Shown piece by piece: positions 33,966 to 41,021 of a stretch of 41,021 nucleotides of DNA (the stretch's first letter is position 1; the number at the start of each line of letters is the position of its first letter). Origin of the DNA: Gammaproteobacteria bacterium. GTDB lineage: Bacteria; Pseudomonadota; Gammaproteobacteria; GCA-001735895. The stretch is from NCBI GenBank assembly GCA_024229615.1, contig JAAESG010000542.1, positions 1 through 41,021 on the forward strand. Direction: 5' to 3'. Under the pieces are notes generated by a model. That model was given only the letters and a program-made list of their open reading frames with translations, made no database searches and was not told where the DNA came from. A program made the translations under genes and the position numbers.

Positions 33966-35063
33966 TTAGTCGACGGCTGCTCTGAGCCATTCGTGTAACT
34001 TCTGGATAGGTCCTTCATTATTAATACCCCCTTCGGGATTGAGCACAAGGGGGCCGGGTTTGTAACCGCGCGAGTTGATACCGCGCTGGACTTCCTTGAC
34101 GATGTCGAGGTCTTCCTGGAAGGTGGTTTCGCGATCGTTATCGATGACTTTCTGCAGAGTTTCATCGACTTCACCATTGTTTGAGTAAAAGGTTCGATAC
34201 ACGCGCACGTCATCGACTGCGAGTGGCCGCCAGCTAAAGCTGTTGACGACGCCGCCCGGATAAAACTGGATTGAAGAGGCTGGCCACAGGAAGAAGCTGC
34301 CGTAGTCTGCGCCACTGACGTCGTACCAGGCGTCGTCACTACTCGACGGCTTCGATGTGTGGTGCAGAACCTCGATTTCGCCGTATGCTTCTATCGAGTA
34401 GGAAGCAGGATCGATGACGCCTTTCGCAAACGACGGATGGCAAGGCCCGCAATGATAACATTCGTTATAGTTCTCGACCGCGACGAACCAGTTACAGCCT
34501 TCGTCAGCGGTATGATGGTAGGCGTATTGTCTCTGCTCCACATCGGCGCAGAGGCTCAGCATTTCTTCACGAATACCCGGGTAGGTCTCATCCATGCTGG
34601 CGCAATCAGGATCGAGATTGATAAAGATAAAGCCGAGGAAATTCTGCAGGCGGATTTCGGTCAGGCAGATTTTTGCGGAATCGAACCCGGGTACCTTTTG
34701 TGAATGAGGTGCAGCCTTGAGATTTCCTTCGAGGTCGTAAGACCAGGCGTGATAGGGGCACACCAGTAGTTTTCGGTTTCCGATGCCTTCCACGAGTTTG
34801 TGCCCACGATGCTGGCATACATTATAGAAGGCCTTGATTTCACCCTCGCGCGTATGCGTAATAACGATGTCCTGATCGAATATCTCGAGGCTCAGAAAAT
34901 CACCGGTCTTGCCGACCTGGCTGGAATGACAGGCGAGCAACCAGTTCTGGTAAAACAGCTTTTCCATGGTGCGCTGGAAAAGCTCTCTGTCATTATAATA
35001 TTTAGCTTCGAGCCCGAGTACCGGAACTCCATCGGAGACAGCTTTCAAATCAGGATTCGTCAT
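33966..35063 (-). CDS. Rieske non-heme iron oxygenase, alpha subunit (GbcA/choline monooxygenase-like)
   Basis: Oxygenase component of 365 residues. Rieske [2Fe-2S] ligands are Cys83-His85 (NVCQHRGHKL) and Cys102-His105 (CPYHAWSYD). The catalytic iron site has VENYNECYHCGPCHPSF with His204 and His209. This arrangement is typical of the quaternary-amine group (glycine betaine monooxygenase GbcA, choline monooxygenase, proline betaine demethylase), which hydroxylate N-methyl groups to release formaldehyde. No ferredoxin reductase subunit is present in the window, so electrons must come from elsewhere. The ATG has GGGAGGA upstream and overlaps the regulator gene's end by 14 bases. Confidence 0.88.
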   Translation of the reverse strand: MTNPDLKAVSDGVPVLGLEAKYYNDRELFQRTMEKLFYQNWLLACHSSQVGKTGDFLSLEIFDQDIVITHTREGEIKAFYNVCQHRGHKLVEGIGNRKLLVCPYHAWSYDLEGNLKAAPHSQKVPGFDSAKICLTEIRLQNFLGFIFINLDPDCASMDETYPGIREEMLSLCADVEQRQYAYHHTADEGCNWFVAVENYNECYHCGPCHPSFAKGVIDPASYSIEAYGEIEVLHHTSKPSSSDDAWYDVSGADYGSFFLWPASSIQFYPGGVVNSFSWRPLAVDDVRVYRTFYSNNGEVDETLQKVIDNDRETTFQEDLDIVKEVQRGINSRGYKPGPLVLNPEGGINNEGPIQKLHEWLRAAVD

Positions 35064-35967
35064 AGATATTGTCCTCCCATCGGGCAGAATGAAAAGCTTC
35101 GACGGCGGTGCTTGCCTGCTCGCCGCCGCGCACTACCAGCAGCGCACAGAGGCTTTCCAGCAGTGCGGTTACCGCCGAATTAGAATGAAAGAACTGGGGT
35201 GTATGGGTCGGTGCTACCAAACCGATATCGGATTCGCGGCAGAGCGTCGCTGCACTGCTGTCGGTGACGCCGATGATTTTTGCGCCGGTTTGTTTTGCTC
35301 TTTGTACCGCGGCAAGTGTATCGCGTCGATAAGGCTGAAAGGTCATCGCCAGCAGACAATCTCGAGAGTTCATACGAATGAGATCATCCGAGGGCAGGCT
35401 ACCGTGGCGCGGTGTCAGCATGAAATGATCGAATCCCATACGCGCGACATACCAAAAGTTATAAGCGAGGGGGTAAGCGAGCCCGAGGCCGAGTACATAA
35501 ACCCGACGTGCATCGATCATCAGGTCCACGGCGTGTTCGAGATCGGCGACCGACTGTTTGGCAAACATTTTTTCGGTGTTTTCGAGGCAAGCCTCGGCCA
35601 TGCTGCCGAAGATCGCGGTACTACCGCCTTTGCGATCCATCTGTTGCAGCCAGTGCACGCGATCGGGGGTGCTGCCAATGCCGCCACGCACGAAATCACG
35701 AAAACGTTCCCGCATCGCATCGTAGCCGGCAAAGCCGAGCTGCCGTGCGAGGCGTACGAAACTGTTCGGCTGTACATCGGCGTTAGAGGCGAGAGTGCGC
35801 ATCGATTGCAGGCCGACTTCATGCGGGTGATCGATGATGTAGCGCGCAGATAACTGCAGTTGTCCCGGCAGGTTGTCGAATTCGGCCAGCAGGCGTGCGA
35901 TTACCTCTTCCTGCGACTGCGGCAAGGCGTTTGCAATCACGCTTAAATTTTGCGTTGGATGTGACAT
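35050..35967 (-). CDS. MurR/RpiR family transcriptional regulator
   Basis: Regulator of 305 residues with an N-terminal HTH_6 domain (about 10-85: SARYIIDHPHEVGLQSMRTL then NADVQPNSFVRLARQLGFAG) and a C-terminal SIS sugar/ligand-binding domain (about 120-260: RRVYVLGLGLAYPLAYNFWY). The frame is open to 36054, but ATG 35967 (MSHPTQNLSV) is preferred since homology begins after it. Its end overlaps the oxygenase start, and the divergent flavoprotein gene begins 81 bases away. RpiR-family proteins usually respond to sugar phosphates, but members also control amino-acid and betaine catabolism genes. Confidence 0.87.
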   Translation of the reverse strand: MSHPTQNLSVIANALPQSQEEVIARLLAEFDNLPGQLQLSARYIIDHPHEVGLQSMRTLASNADVQPNSFVRLARQLGFAGYDAMRERFRDFVRGGIGSTPDRVHWLQQMDRKGGSTAIFGSMAEACLENTEKMFAKQSVADLEHAVDLMIDARRVYVLGLGLAYPLAYNFWYVARMGFDHFMLTPRHGSLPSDDLIRMNSRDCLLAMTFQPYRRDTLAAVQRAKQTGAKIIGVTDSSAATLCRESDIGLVAPTHTPQFFHSNSAVTALLESLCALLVVRGGEQASTAVEAFHSARWEDNIYDES

Positions 35968-35989
35968 TTGTGCACTTGATTTAATTATT

Positions 35990-36005
35990 GATACAAGTGT
36001 ATCAT
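35990..36005. promoter_or_regulatory. candidate operator for the RpiR-family regulator
   Basis: TGATACAAGTGTATCA is an inverted repeat with 7-bp arms and a 2-bp spacer, centred in the 81-bp divergent intergenic space. A second overlapping inverted repeat, CACTTG at 35974-35979 and CAAGTG at 35995-36000, shares one arm. Such a site could control both operons. Confidence 0.55.
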
Positions 36006-36048
36006 CCGCCAAACTTTCAATGCAACTAGATTTTTGCGGAGTCACTAG

Positions 36049-38481
36049 ATGCAATCAAAGGCGAAAATCGTCATTATCGGTGGCGGGGTCATGGGCTGTT
36101 CCCTCGCGTATCACTTGTGCAAGGAAGGGGAGGTCGATGTCGTATTGCTGGAAAAGGCGGAACTGACCAGCGGTTCGACCTGGCATGCGGCCGGGCAGAT
36201 TACCCACTCGGTCAGTCATTATAGCCTCGCCAAGATGGCTGCTTACGGCACCGAGTTATATCCACGGCTCGAAGACGAAACCGGGCAATCCTGCACCTGG
36301 CACGGCAGCGGCAGCCTGCGCATCGCCTACACCGAGGACGAGGTCGACTGGATCAGGTACACGCTGTCTGTCGGCAAGGGTCTCGGACATGAAATGGAGA
36401 TTATCGGGCCTGAGCGTATCGCAGAGCTGCACCCGTTTTATAATCTTGAGGGCGTCATGGCTGCGCTTTACACGCCACATGATGGACACGTCGATCCCGC
36501 TGGTGTCGCCTTCGCGATGGCCAAAGGCGCCCGTATGATGGGCGCAGTCGTGATCCGACAGAATCGTGTTACCGGTATCACCCGAACCGGCGATACCTTC
36601 GTGGTGCATACCGAGCAGGGCGACATCGAAGCCGATCGCGTGGTCAATTCAGGCGGCACTTACGCGCGTCAGATTGGCGAATGGGTCGGGCTCGATCTGC
36701 CGATCGCGAACATGCTGCATCATTACCTGATTACCGAGACCGTGCCCGAGTTCGAGGAACTGGAAAATGAATTACCGGTTATCCGCGACGATTCGCAGGT
36801 ATCGGGTTATATCCGCATGGAGCAAAAGTCGGGGTTGATCGGAATCTACGAAAAAGCCAACGCGGCCTCGGTTTGGGACGATGGCACACCCTGGGAGTCG
36901 GAGAACGAACTGTTCGAACCCGATTATGACCGCATCATGCCGTGGCTCGAAAATGCACTCGAGCGTATGCCGATACTGGCCGACAAGGGCATCAAGAGCG
37001 TGGTTCACGGCGCCATCACTCATCCGCCGGATGGCAATATGCTGCTCGGTCCCTCCGGGTTGAAAAACTTCTGGCTTTGCTGTGGTTCGCAAGTCGGAAT
37101 CGCCTGGGGTCCAGGCGCCGGGAAATATCTCGCGCAGTGGATGGTAAATAACGCCGCGGACGTTTCGATGCGCAGTTTCGATCCACGCCGTTTCGGTGCC
37201 CGCATCGACGATGAGTATCGCATCAGCAAGGCCAAGGAAGATTACCTGCTGCGTCATGAAATTCCCTATCCACACCTCGATCGTCCCGATCTGCGGCCAT
37301 CACATTCAAAACTGTCACCGCTGTACGAAGCACTGAAACAAAAGGGTGCGGTTTATGAAGACGTTTATGGCTGGGAGCGACCCTATTGGTACGCGGTCGA
37401 TGGCGTCGAGCAAAAGCACATCGAGAGTTTTCGGCGCAGCGAGTTATTCGACATTATCGGAAAAGAGGTTCAAGGCATGCGCGCCCACGCCGGGATTGCG
37501 GATCTGACCGCCTTCGCCAAGGTCGAAATCGGGGGTGAGGACGCGCAGTCCTATCTCGATCGGATCCAGTCGAATAAGCTGCCGCAAAAAGACGGCAGTG
37601 TCACGCTGACTTACCTGTTGATGGAAAACGGTCGTATCGAAGGCGAGGCCACTATCATCAAGCTGGCCGAGAATCGCTACTACATGGTTTACGCGGCCGT
37701 GCGTGAGGCGGCCTTGCTGAACTGGATGCAGGAAGAGTTGCGTGCAGGCGAAGATGTCACCATAAGTAATGTATCGGAAGACTATGGCGTCATCATGCTC
37801 GCGGGTCCGGCCGCAGGCCGAATTCTGGCCGAATGCACCGATGCTGTGCTCGATAATGCGAGCTTCCGCTGGCTTTCCGCTCGCCACATCTGCGTCGCCG
37901 GGGTCGATCAGGTGCGCGCAATGCGCGTGACCTATACCGGCGAACTGGGCTGGGAACTGCACGTGCCGATGGCCGCTATGCTCGAGGTTTACAATGCACT
38001 GCTGTCGACCTCGTATAGCGAGGGCATGGTACATATCGGTTCCGCCACGCTGAATTCAGTGCGCATGGAAAAGGCCTATCGTTCCGGATCGGAAATCACC
38101 AATGAAGTTACGATAACAGAGGCAGATGTGGCCCGATTTTCTCGCGATGGAGGATTTCAGGGTGCGCAGGAATCGCTCAAACCTGCTTCGCGCTGGGTGC
38201 TTGCTTACCTGCAGCTCGATGAACCTGCGCCGGACTCGGTACAATGTGACCCGCTGGGTTCGGAATCGGTGTGGCATAACGGCAGTCCGGTCGGGCAGGT
38301 TTCATCGGGCGGTTACGGCTACGACCAGGGCAGGTATCTCGCATTCGCCTATATCAAGCCCGAGCTGAATCAAGTCGGAAAAGAGTTAGAAGTCCTGGTC
38401 ATGGGAAAACCCAGACGGGCGGTAATAGTTGAACAGTGCGTGTATGACCCGCAGAATCTACTACCACGAAGCGAAGATTAG
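36049..38481 (+). CDS. dimethylglycine dehydrogenase-like FAD/GcvT fusion protein
   Basis: Flavoprotein of 810 residues in the DMGDH/sarcosine dehydrogenase family, which oxidises N-methyl groups and passes the one-carbon unit to tetrahydrofolate. The N-terminal DAO domain opens with KIVIIGGGVMGCSLAYHLCK; STWHAAG carries His46, the position of the covalent FAD histidine in DMGDH. An FAO_M segment follows (about 370-430), then a GCV_T folate domain (from about 465) and its C-terminal barrel (about 700-800). GGAG precedes the ATG. It is divergent from the Rieske genes, consistent with stepwise demethylation of a methylated amine. Confidence 0.88.
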   Translation: MQSKAKIVIIGGGVMGCSLAYHLCKEGEVDVVLLEKAELTSGSTWHAAGQITHSVSHYSLAKMAAYGTELYPRLEDETGQSCTWHGSGSLRIAYTEDEVDWIRYTLSVGKGLGHEMEIIGPERIAELHPFYNLEGVMAALYTPHDGHVDPAGVAFAMAKGARMMGAVVIRQNRVTGITRTGDTFVVHTEQGDIEADRVVNSGGTYARQIGEWVGLDLPIANMLHHYLITETVPEFEELENELPVIRDDSQVSGYIRMEQKSGLIGIYEKANAASVWDDGTPWESENELFEPDYDRIMPWLENALERMPILADKGIKSVVHGAITHPPDGNMLLGPSGLKNFWLCCGSQVGIAWGPGAGKYLAQWMVNNAADVSMRSFDPRRFGARIDDEYRISKAKEDYLLRHEIPYPHLDRPDLRPSHSKLSPLYEALKQKGAVYEDVYGWERPYWYAVDGVEQKHIESFRRSELFDIIGKEVQGMRAHAGIADLTAFAKVEIGGEDAQSYLDRIQSNKLPQKDGSVTLTYLLMENGRIEGEATIIKLAENRYYMVYAAVREAALLNWMQEELRAGEDVTISNVSEDYGVIMLAGPAAGRILAECTDAVLDNASFRWLSARHICVAGVDQVRAMRVTYTGELGWELHVPMAAMLEVYNALLSTSYSEGMVHIGSATLNSVRMEKAYRSGSEITNEVTITEADVARFSRDGGFQGAQESLKPASRWVLAYLQLDEPAPDSVQCDPLGSESVWHNGSPVGQVSSGGYGYDQGRYLAFAYIKPELNQVGKELEVLVMGKPRRAVIVEQCVYDPQNLLPRSED

Positions 38482-38487
38482 TAACAG

Positions 38488-38520
38488 CTGTCACCCCGCG
38501 ACTTGATCGCGGGATGACAG
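38488..38520. repeat. dispersed palindromic repeat / hairpin after the DMGDH-like gene
   Basis: CTGTCACCCCGCGA pairs with TCGCGGGATGACAG across a CTTGA loop: a 14-bp stem with one mismatch, 7 bases after the stop codon. It is the best-formed copy of the window's 'TCAcCCCG..TTGA..CGGGATGA' family and could mark the end of the mRNA, although no T-run follows. Confidence 0.6.
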
Positions 38521-38561
38521 ATGAGCTGCGGCGGGATGAAAATATTTTTGAGGAGTAAATA

Positions 38562-38942
38562 ATGGATCAAGATTTATTTGAAAAAGGCCTGGCCAAGCGT
38601 AAAGGTACGCTCGGTGCGGAGTATGTCGAGAAGAACCTGGCTGCTGCCGATGAATTTACGCGACCATTTCAGGAGGCAATGACGGCCTGGTGTTGGGGTT
38701 TTGGCTGGGGCGACGAGGTGATAGAGCCTAAAACGCGTTCGATGATGAACCTGACGATGATCGGGGCACTAGGCAAGATGCACGAGTGGGAAATTCACTG
38801 CCGTGGGGCGCTGAATAATGGCGTTAGCAAGGAAGAGATTCGTGCCATCATCCACGTGGTTGGAATTTACTGTGGGGTGCCGCAATCGCTGGAATGCTTT
38901 CGCGTTGCACGCAAGGTGCTCGAAGAGGCTGGTGAGCTATAA
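38562..38942 (+). CDS. carboxymuconolactone decarboxylase-like protein
   Basis: Small all-helical protein of 126 residues in the CMD/AhpD-like superfamily, nearer to PcaC (gamma-carboxymuconolactone decarboxylase) than to AhpD because the CxxC redox motif is absent. The block SMMNLTMIGALGKMHEWEIH near 67-86 and NNGVSKEEIRAIIHVVGIY near 91-109 are characteristic. Members without the redox cysteines often stand beside unrelated catabolic genes with unknown roles. GAGGAG lies before the ATG. It is probably cotranscribed with the flavoprotein gene; the end overlaps the converging PaiB-like gene by six bases. Confidence 0.82.
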   Translation: MDQDLFEKGLAKRKGTLGAEYVEKNLAAADEFTRPFQEAMTAWCWGFGWGDEVIEPKTRSMMNLTMIGALGKMHEWEIHCRGALNNGVSKEEIRAIIHVVGIYCGVPQSLECFRVARKVLEEAGEL

Positions 38943-39521
38943 AAGGATATTACGCATTGCTTTCACTAGTGACTCCGACCCTAATTCATCGAGATTGTCG
39001 ATGATGCCCTGGTGATCCTGGGGCGGTCGGTTCTGGCTGAGCTTGTATTTGCATTGCAGCTCTTCGATTTCGATCTCGACGCCGATGATCGCCTTGAGCA
39101 TGGCGTCGCGATACTCGGGTTGCCAGGGCTTTTCGAGTCCTGACTCGTAGCGTTTGCTCAGGGTATCGACTATCGAGGCAATGGCTTCGGGTTGCTCGAA
39201 GACGCGGCAGCGTCCGTAGATGTGCAATGCCTGGTAGTTCCAGGTCGGAACACCGGCTGTCTGATACCAGCTCGGCGAGATATAGTCGTGCGGCCCCTGG
39301 AAGGTGACCAGTACCTGTTGATCCTCGAGATTTTGCCAGTGCGAATTTTGCCGGGCGAGATGGCATTGCAAAAACCTGCGATCGCTGGAGACCAGAAAAG
39401 GCAGATGCGAAGCGGTGAGTCGTTGCTCGGCAAGCGAGACTAACTGACCGAAAGAATTGGCATCGAGAAACGAGAAAATTTCCTCGGTTTCGGTAACGCT
39501 GAAATGACTGGGAACATACAT
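38937..39521 (-). CDS. PaiB family FMN-binding protein
   Basis: Predicted FMN-binding split-barrel protein of 194 residues, annotated in relatives as a negative transcriptional regulator (PaiB, sporulation/protease control in Bacillus) though the flavin fold suggests a reductase-like or sensor role. The N-terminus MYVPSHFSVTETEEIFSFLD is highly typical, followed by FGQLVSLAEQRLTASHLPFL and QVLVTFQGPHDYISPSWYQ. ATG 39521 begins the homology; the longer frame to 39635 runs into a palindromic element and is rejected. The C-terminus overlaps the carboxymuconolactone decarboxylase-like gene. Confidence 0.85.
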   Translation of the reverse strand: MYVPSHFSVTETEEIFSFLDANSFGQLVSLAEQRLTASHLPFLVSSDRRFLQCHLARQNSHWQNLEDQQVLVTFQGPHDYISPSWYQTAGVPTWNYQALHIYGRCRVFEQPEAIASIVDTLSKRYESGLEKPWQPEYRDAMLKAIIGVEIEIEELQCKYKLSQNRPPQDHQGIIDNLDELGSESLVKAMRNILL

Positions 39522-39580
39522 GATTGACGAGTTTCCACGATGAGTTGAGATCGCCACTTGAGAACGATCGATGGCTTGAA

Positions 39581-39749
39581 TATAACCTGAATCCGTGGGT
39601 CCATGACAGCGCATAACGCAAGTCTTTGATCCCACAGCAGTTCAAAAAATACCCGATTAACCTAAGGGTGAAGCGCAGATTTTTTGATTCCACTGTGAAA
39701 TCAAATTCTTACGCTCTGCATTCGCCCTGAACCCACGGATTCTGGTATA
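39581..39749. repeat. 169-bp imperfect palindromic element (MITE-like)
   Basis: GAATCCGTGGGTCCA (39589-39603) and TGAACCCACGGATTC (39728-39742) are inverted with one mismatch and extend outwards to TATAACC / GGTATA. Further in, AACGCAAG..TTTGAT..CACAG on the left matches the complement of the right side with few changes, so the whole element folds on itself. A centred 23-bp near-palindrome, TTTGATTCCACTGTGAAATC plus AAA at 39683-39705, adds a second fold. There is no ORF. It fills most of the space between the divergent PaiB-like and enolase-family genes, whose promoters it must contain or border. Confidence 0.55.
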
Positions 39750-39818
39750 AGTAAAAGCAAACATTTGCGCCAAATTATTTTGTTTTACCGGGTGAGTGAC
39801 GAGAGGTAACAGTTTTAC

Positions 39819-40922
39819 ATGAAAATTTCTCAAATCAGTGTTTGGCAACTCGACCTGCCCTTGCACAAGCCTTACTGGCTTTCGGGTGGTCGCCTCAAGT
39901 TCGAGCAACTCGATTCCACCATAATACGCATCGATACCGACGAGGGTGTTACCGGTTGGGGTGAGGGTTGCCCCTGGGGTGTGACCTATCTGCCGGCTTT
40001 CGGCAAGGGAATACGCGCCGGTATAGACGAACTGGCAGCCCTGTTGATAGGCCAGGATCCACGTCAGCACGATTCCATCAATCGCATCATGGATCTCGCC
40101 TTGCCTGGACATCCTTATGTCAAGTCGGCTGTCGATATTGCTTGCTGGGATATCGCCGGCAAGGCAGCGGGGTTACCCGTTTGCGAATTGCTCGGTGCGC
40201 GAGAACCCGATCCGGTGCCGATCGCTTCGAGCGTATCGACCGGCACTCCACAGGAGATGCTGGACGAGGTGCAACGCTTTCGGGATTTGGGCTATCGCGT
40301 GCATTCCTGCAAAGTCGGTGCCGACGTCGCCACAGATATCGAGCGCATCAATTTGCTCGGCGCCAACGAGCGCGCTGGAGAAATTATGTTCTACGATGCC
40401 AATCGCGCCTGGCTGCCGCGCGAGGCGATTACCGTACTGAACTCGATTACTGGCGTGACCTCGTGGTTTGAACAACCCTGCGAAACCCTCGACGAAATCG
40501 CACAGGTACGCCGACAAACCAGTTACCCAATCTGCGTCGATGAGGGTCTGCATAGTTTTGAAGATCTGCTCAGAATTCAGCGTGACGGTATTGCCGAACT
40601 GGTCAACATCAAAATCAATCGTGTCGGTGGTTTCACCAAGGCACGGCGCTTGCGCGATTTCTGTCTCGCCAGCGGTATTACCATGTTGATCATGGATACC
40701 GGGGGTAGTGTCATGGCGGATACTGGAGTTGCGCATTTTGCACAGACAATCCCGGCTCCATCCTGTCTCGGAGTCTGGTCCTGCCAGGAAATGGTCAGCG
40801 TCGATCCGGCGCCAGGGCAGGGGGTGCGTAATATCGAAGGTTGTTTCAATGCACCCGGATTACCGGGCCTTGGTGTCGAACCCGAGCTCGCGCTATTGGG
40901 TGACCCGGTTGCGGAGTACTAG
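39819..40922 (+). CDS. enolase-superfamily enzyme (mandelate racemase/muconate lactonizing family)
   Basis: Enzyme of 367 residues. The MR/MLE barrel motifs are present: Lys165 (HSCKVG), metal ligands Asp193 (FYDANRAW), Glu218 (WFEQPC) and Asp241 (CVDEGL), and a second acid/base Lys265 (NIKINRVGG). Lysines on both faces fit alpha-proton chemistry (racemisation, epimerisation or dehydration). The N-terminal capping domain and VKSAVDIACWDIAGKAAGLP recall cis-3-hydroxy-L-proline dehydratase and 4-hydroxyproline betaine 2-epimerase relatives, from memory. That fits a proline- or betaine-type catabolic locus, but the substrate is unproven. AGAGG lies upstream of the ATG. Confidence 0.85.
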   Translation: MKISQISVWQLDLPLHKPYWLSGGRLKFEQLDSTIIRIDTDEGVTGWGEGCPWGVTYLPAFGKGIRAGIDELAALLIGQDPRQHDSINRIMDLALPGHPYVKSAVDIACWDIAGKAAGLPVCELLGAREPDPVPIASSVSTGTPQEMLDEVQRFRDLGYRVHSCKVGADVATDIERINLLGANERAGEIMFYDANRAWLPREAITVLNSITGVTSWFEQPCETLDEIAQVRRQTSYPICVDEGLHSFEDLLRIQRDGIAELVNIKINRVGGFTKARRLRDFCLASGITMLIMDTGGSVMADTGVAHFAQTIPAPSCLGVWSCQEMVSVDPAPGQGVRNIEGCFNAPGLPGLGVEPELALLGDPVAEY

Positions 40923-40987
40923 CCTGCATATTGCATCAGTATCCCGGATGCTGACGCCGGACAAATGCGGCTGAACGCCGGACTGGA

Positions 40988-41019
40988 CCTCAATCCATAG
41001 CTCTAGCTATGGATTGAGG
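40988..41019. repeat. near-perfect 32-bp palindrome at the window end
   Basis: CCTCAATCCATAGCT at 40988-41002 pairs with AGCTATGGATTGAGG at 41005-41019, leaving a two-base centre: 15 bp of perfect stem. It lies 66 bases after the enolase-family stop codon. No T-run is visible before the window ends. It could be a transcription end structure or the edge of another palindromic element. Confidence 0.5.
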
Positions 41020-41021
41020 GA

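Noticed and set aside
33950-34339. N-terminal extension of the class III aminotransferase frame
   Set aside because: This stretch is another frame of the Rieske oxygenase gene, is rich in low-complexity Ser/Thr and has no aminotransferase similarity; the GTG at 33949 with a ribosome site is the better start.
39522-39635. Longer N-terminus for the PaiB-like protein
   Set aside because: PaiB homology begins at MYVPSHFSV (ATG 39521); the extra residues come from the palindromic element upstream.

Overview
The window reads as chromosomal DNA of a heterotrophic, probably marine, gammaproteobacterium-like organism. Gene density is high and GC is moderate. The content is uptake and oxidation of small organic acids, glycerol, peptides and methylated amines. 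The lineage call is an inference from gene content only. No rRNA, tRNA, CRISPR array, transposase or phage gene was seen.

Layout, left to right. (1) 1-2247: tail of a DUF2214 membrane protein, an HpcH/HpaI aldolase, a long palindromic element, a histidine-kinase remnant, and a leftward D-amino-acid aminotransferase. (2) 2296-6030: a tight glcDEF glycolate oxidase operon, divergent from the aminotransferase. (3) 6258-12576: a five-gene Opp/Dpp-type ABC transporter operon. A tandem 20-bp repeat lies just upstream of it, and a very stable hairpin separates the binding-protein gene from the permease genes. (4) 12577-14335: a less conserved segment with a HAD hydrolase, a small membrane protein, a run of four back-to-back hairpins and a decayed ornithine cyclodeaminase gene. 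(5) 14336-18580: UspA, a 143-bp palindromic element, a YciA-type thioesterase, an Slp lipoprotein, a DMT exporter and an MFS transporter. (6) 18782-28787: a leftward glycerol regulon encoding binding protein (glpV), repressor (glpR), two ATPases (glpS, glpT), two permeases (glpP, glpQ), a DUF2160 protein, glycerol-3-phosphate dehydrogenase (glpD) and glycerol kinase (glpK). Glycerol is imported by ABC transport, phosphorylated and oxidised, so no GlpF channel is needed. The glpV upstream region carries a plausible promoter overlapped by GlpR-like half-sites. (7) 28989-32454: a flavodoxin-fold reductase, an unusual SDR translationally coupled to an AstE/AspA-type hydrolase, a GFA-family protein and a bacteriohemerythrin. 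(8) 32627-40922: a catabolic locus centred on an RpiR-family regulator. Leftward from it run a Rieske oxygenase and a class III aminotransferase. Rightward run an 810-residue dimethylglycine-dehydrogenase-like flavoprotein, a carboxymuconolactone-decarboxylase-like protein and, beyond a PaiB-like gene, an enolase-superfamily enzyme.

The strongest candidates for something not well described are the region 8 gene combination (a possible N-methylated amino acid or betaine pathway), the 112-nt four-hairpin array, the long palindromic elements (two of which sit beside gene remnants or within regulatory space), and the complementary degeneration of the GlpS/GlpT ATPase motifs, which predicts one active and one degenerate ATP site. 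All family calls come from reading motifs in the sequence; no database search was run.
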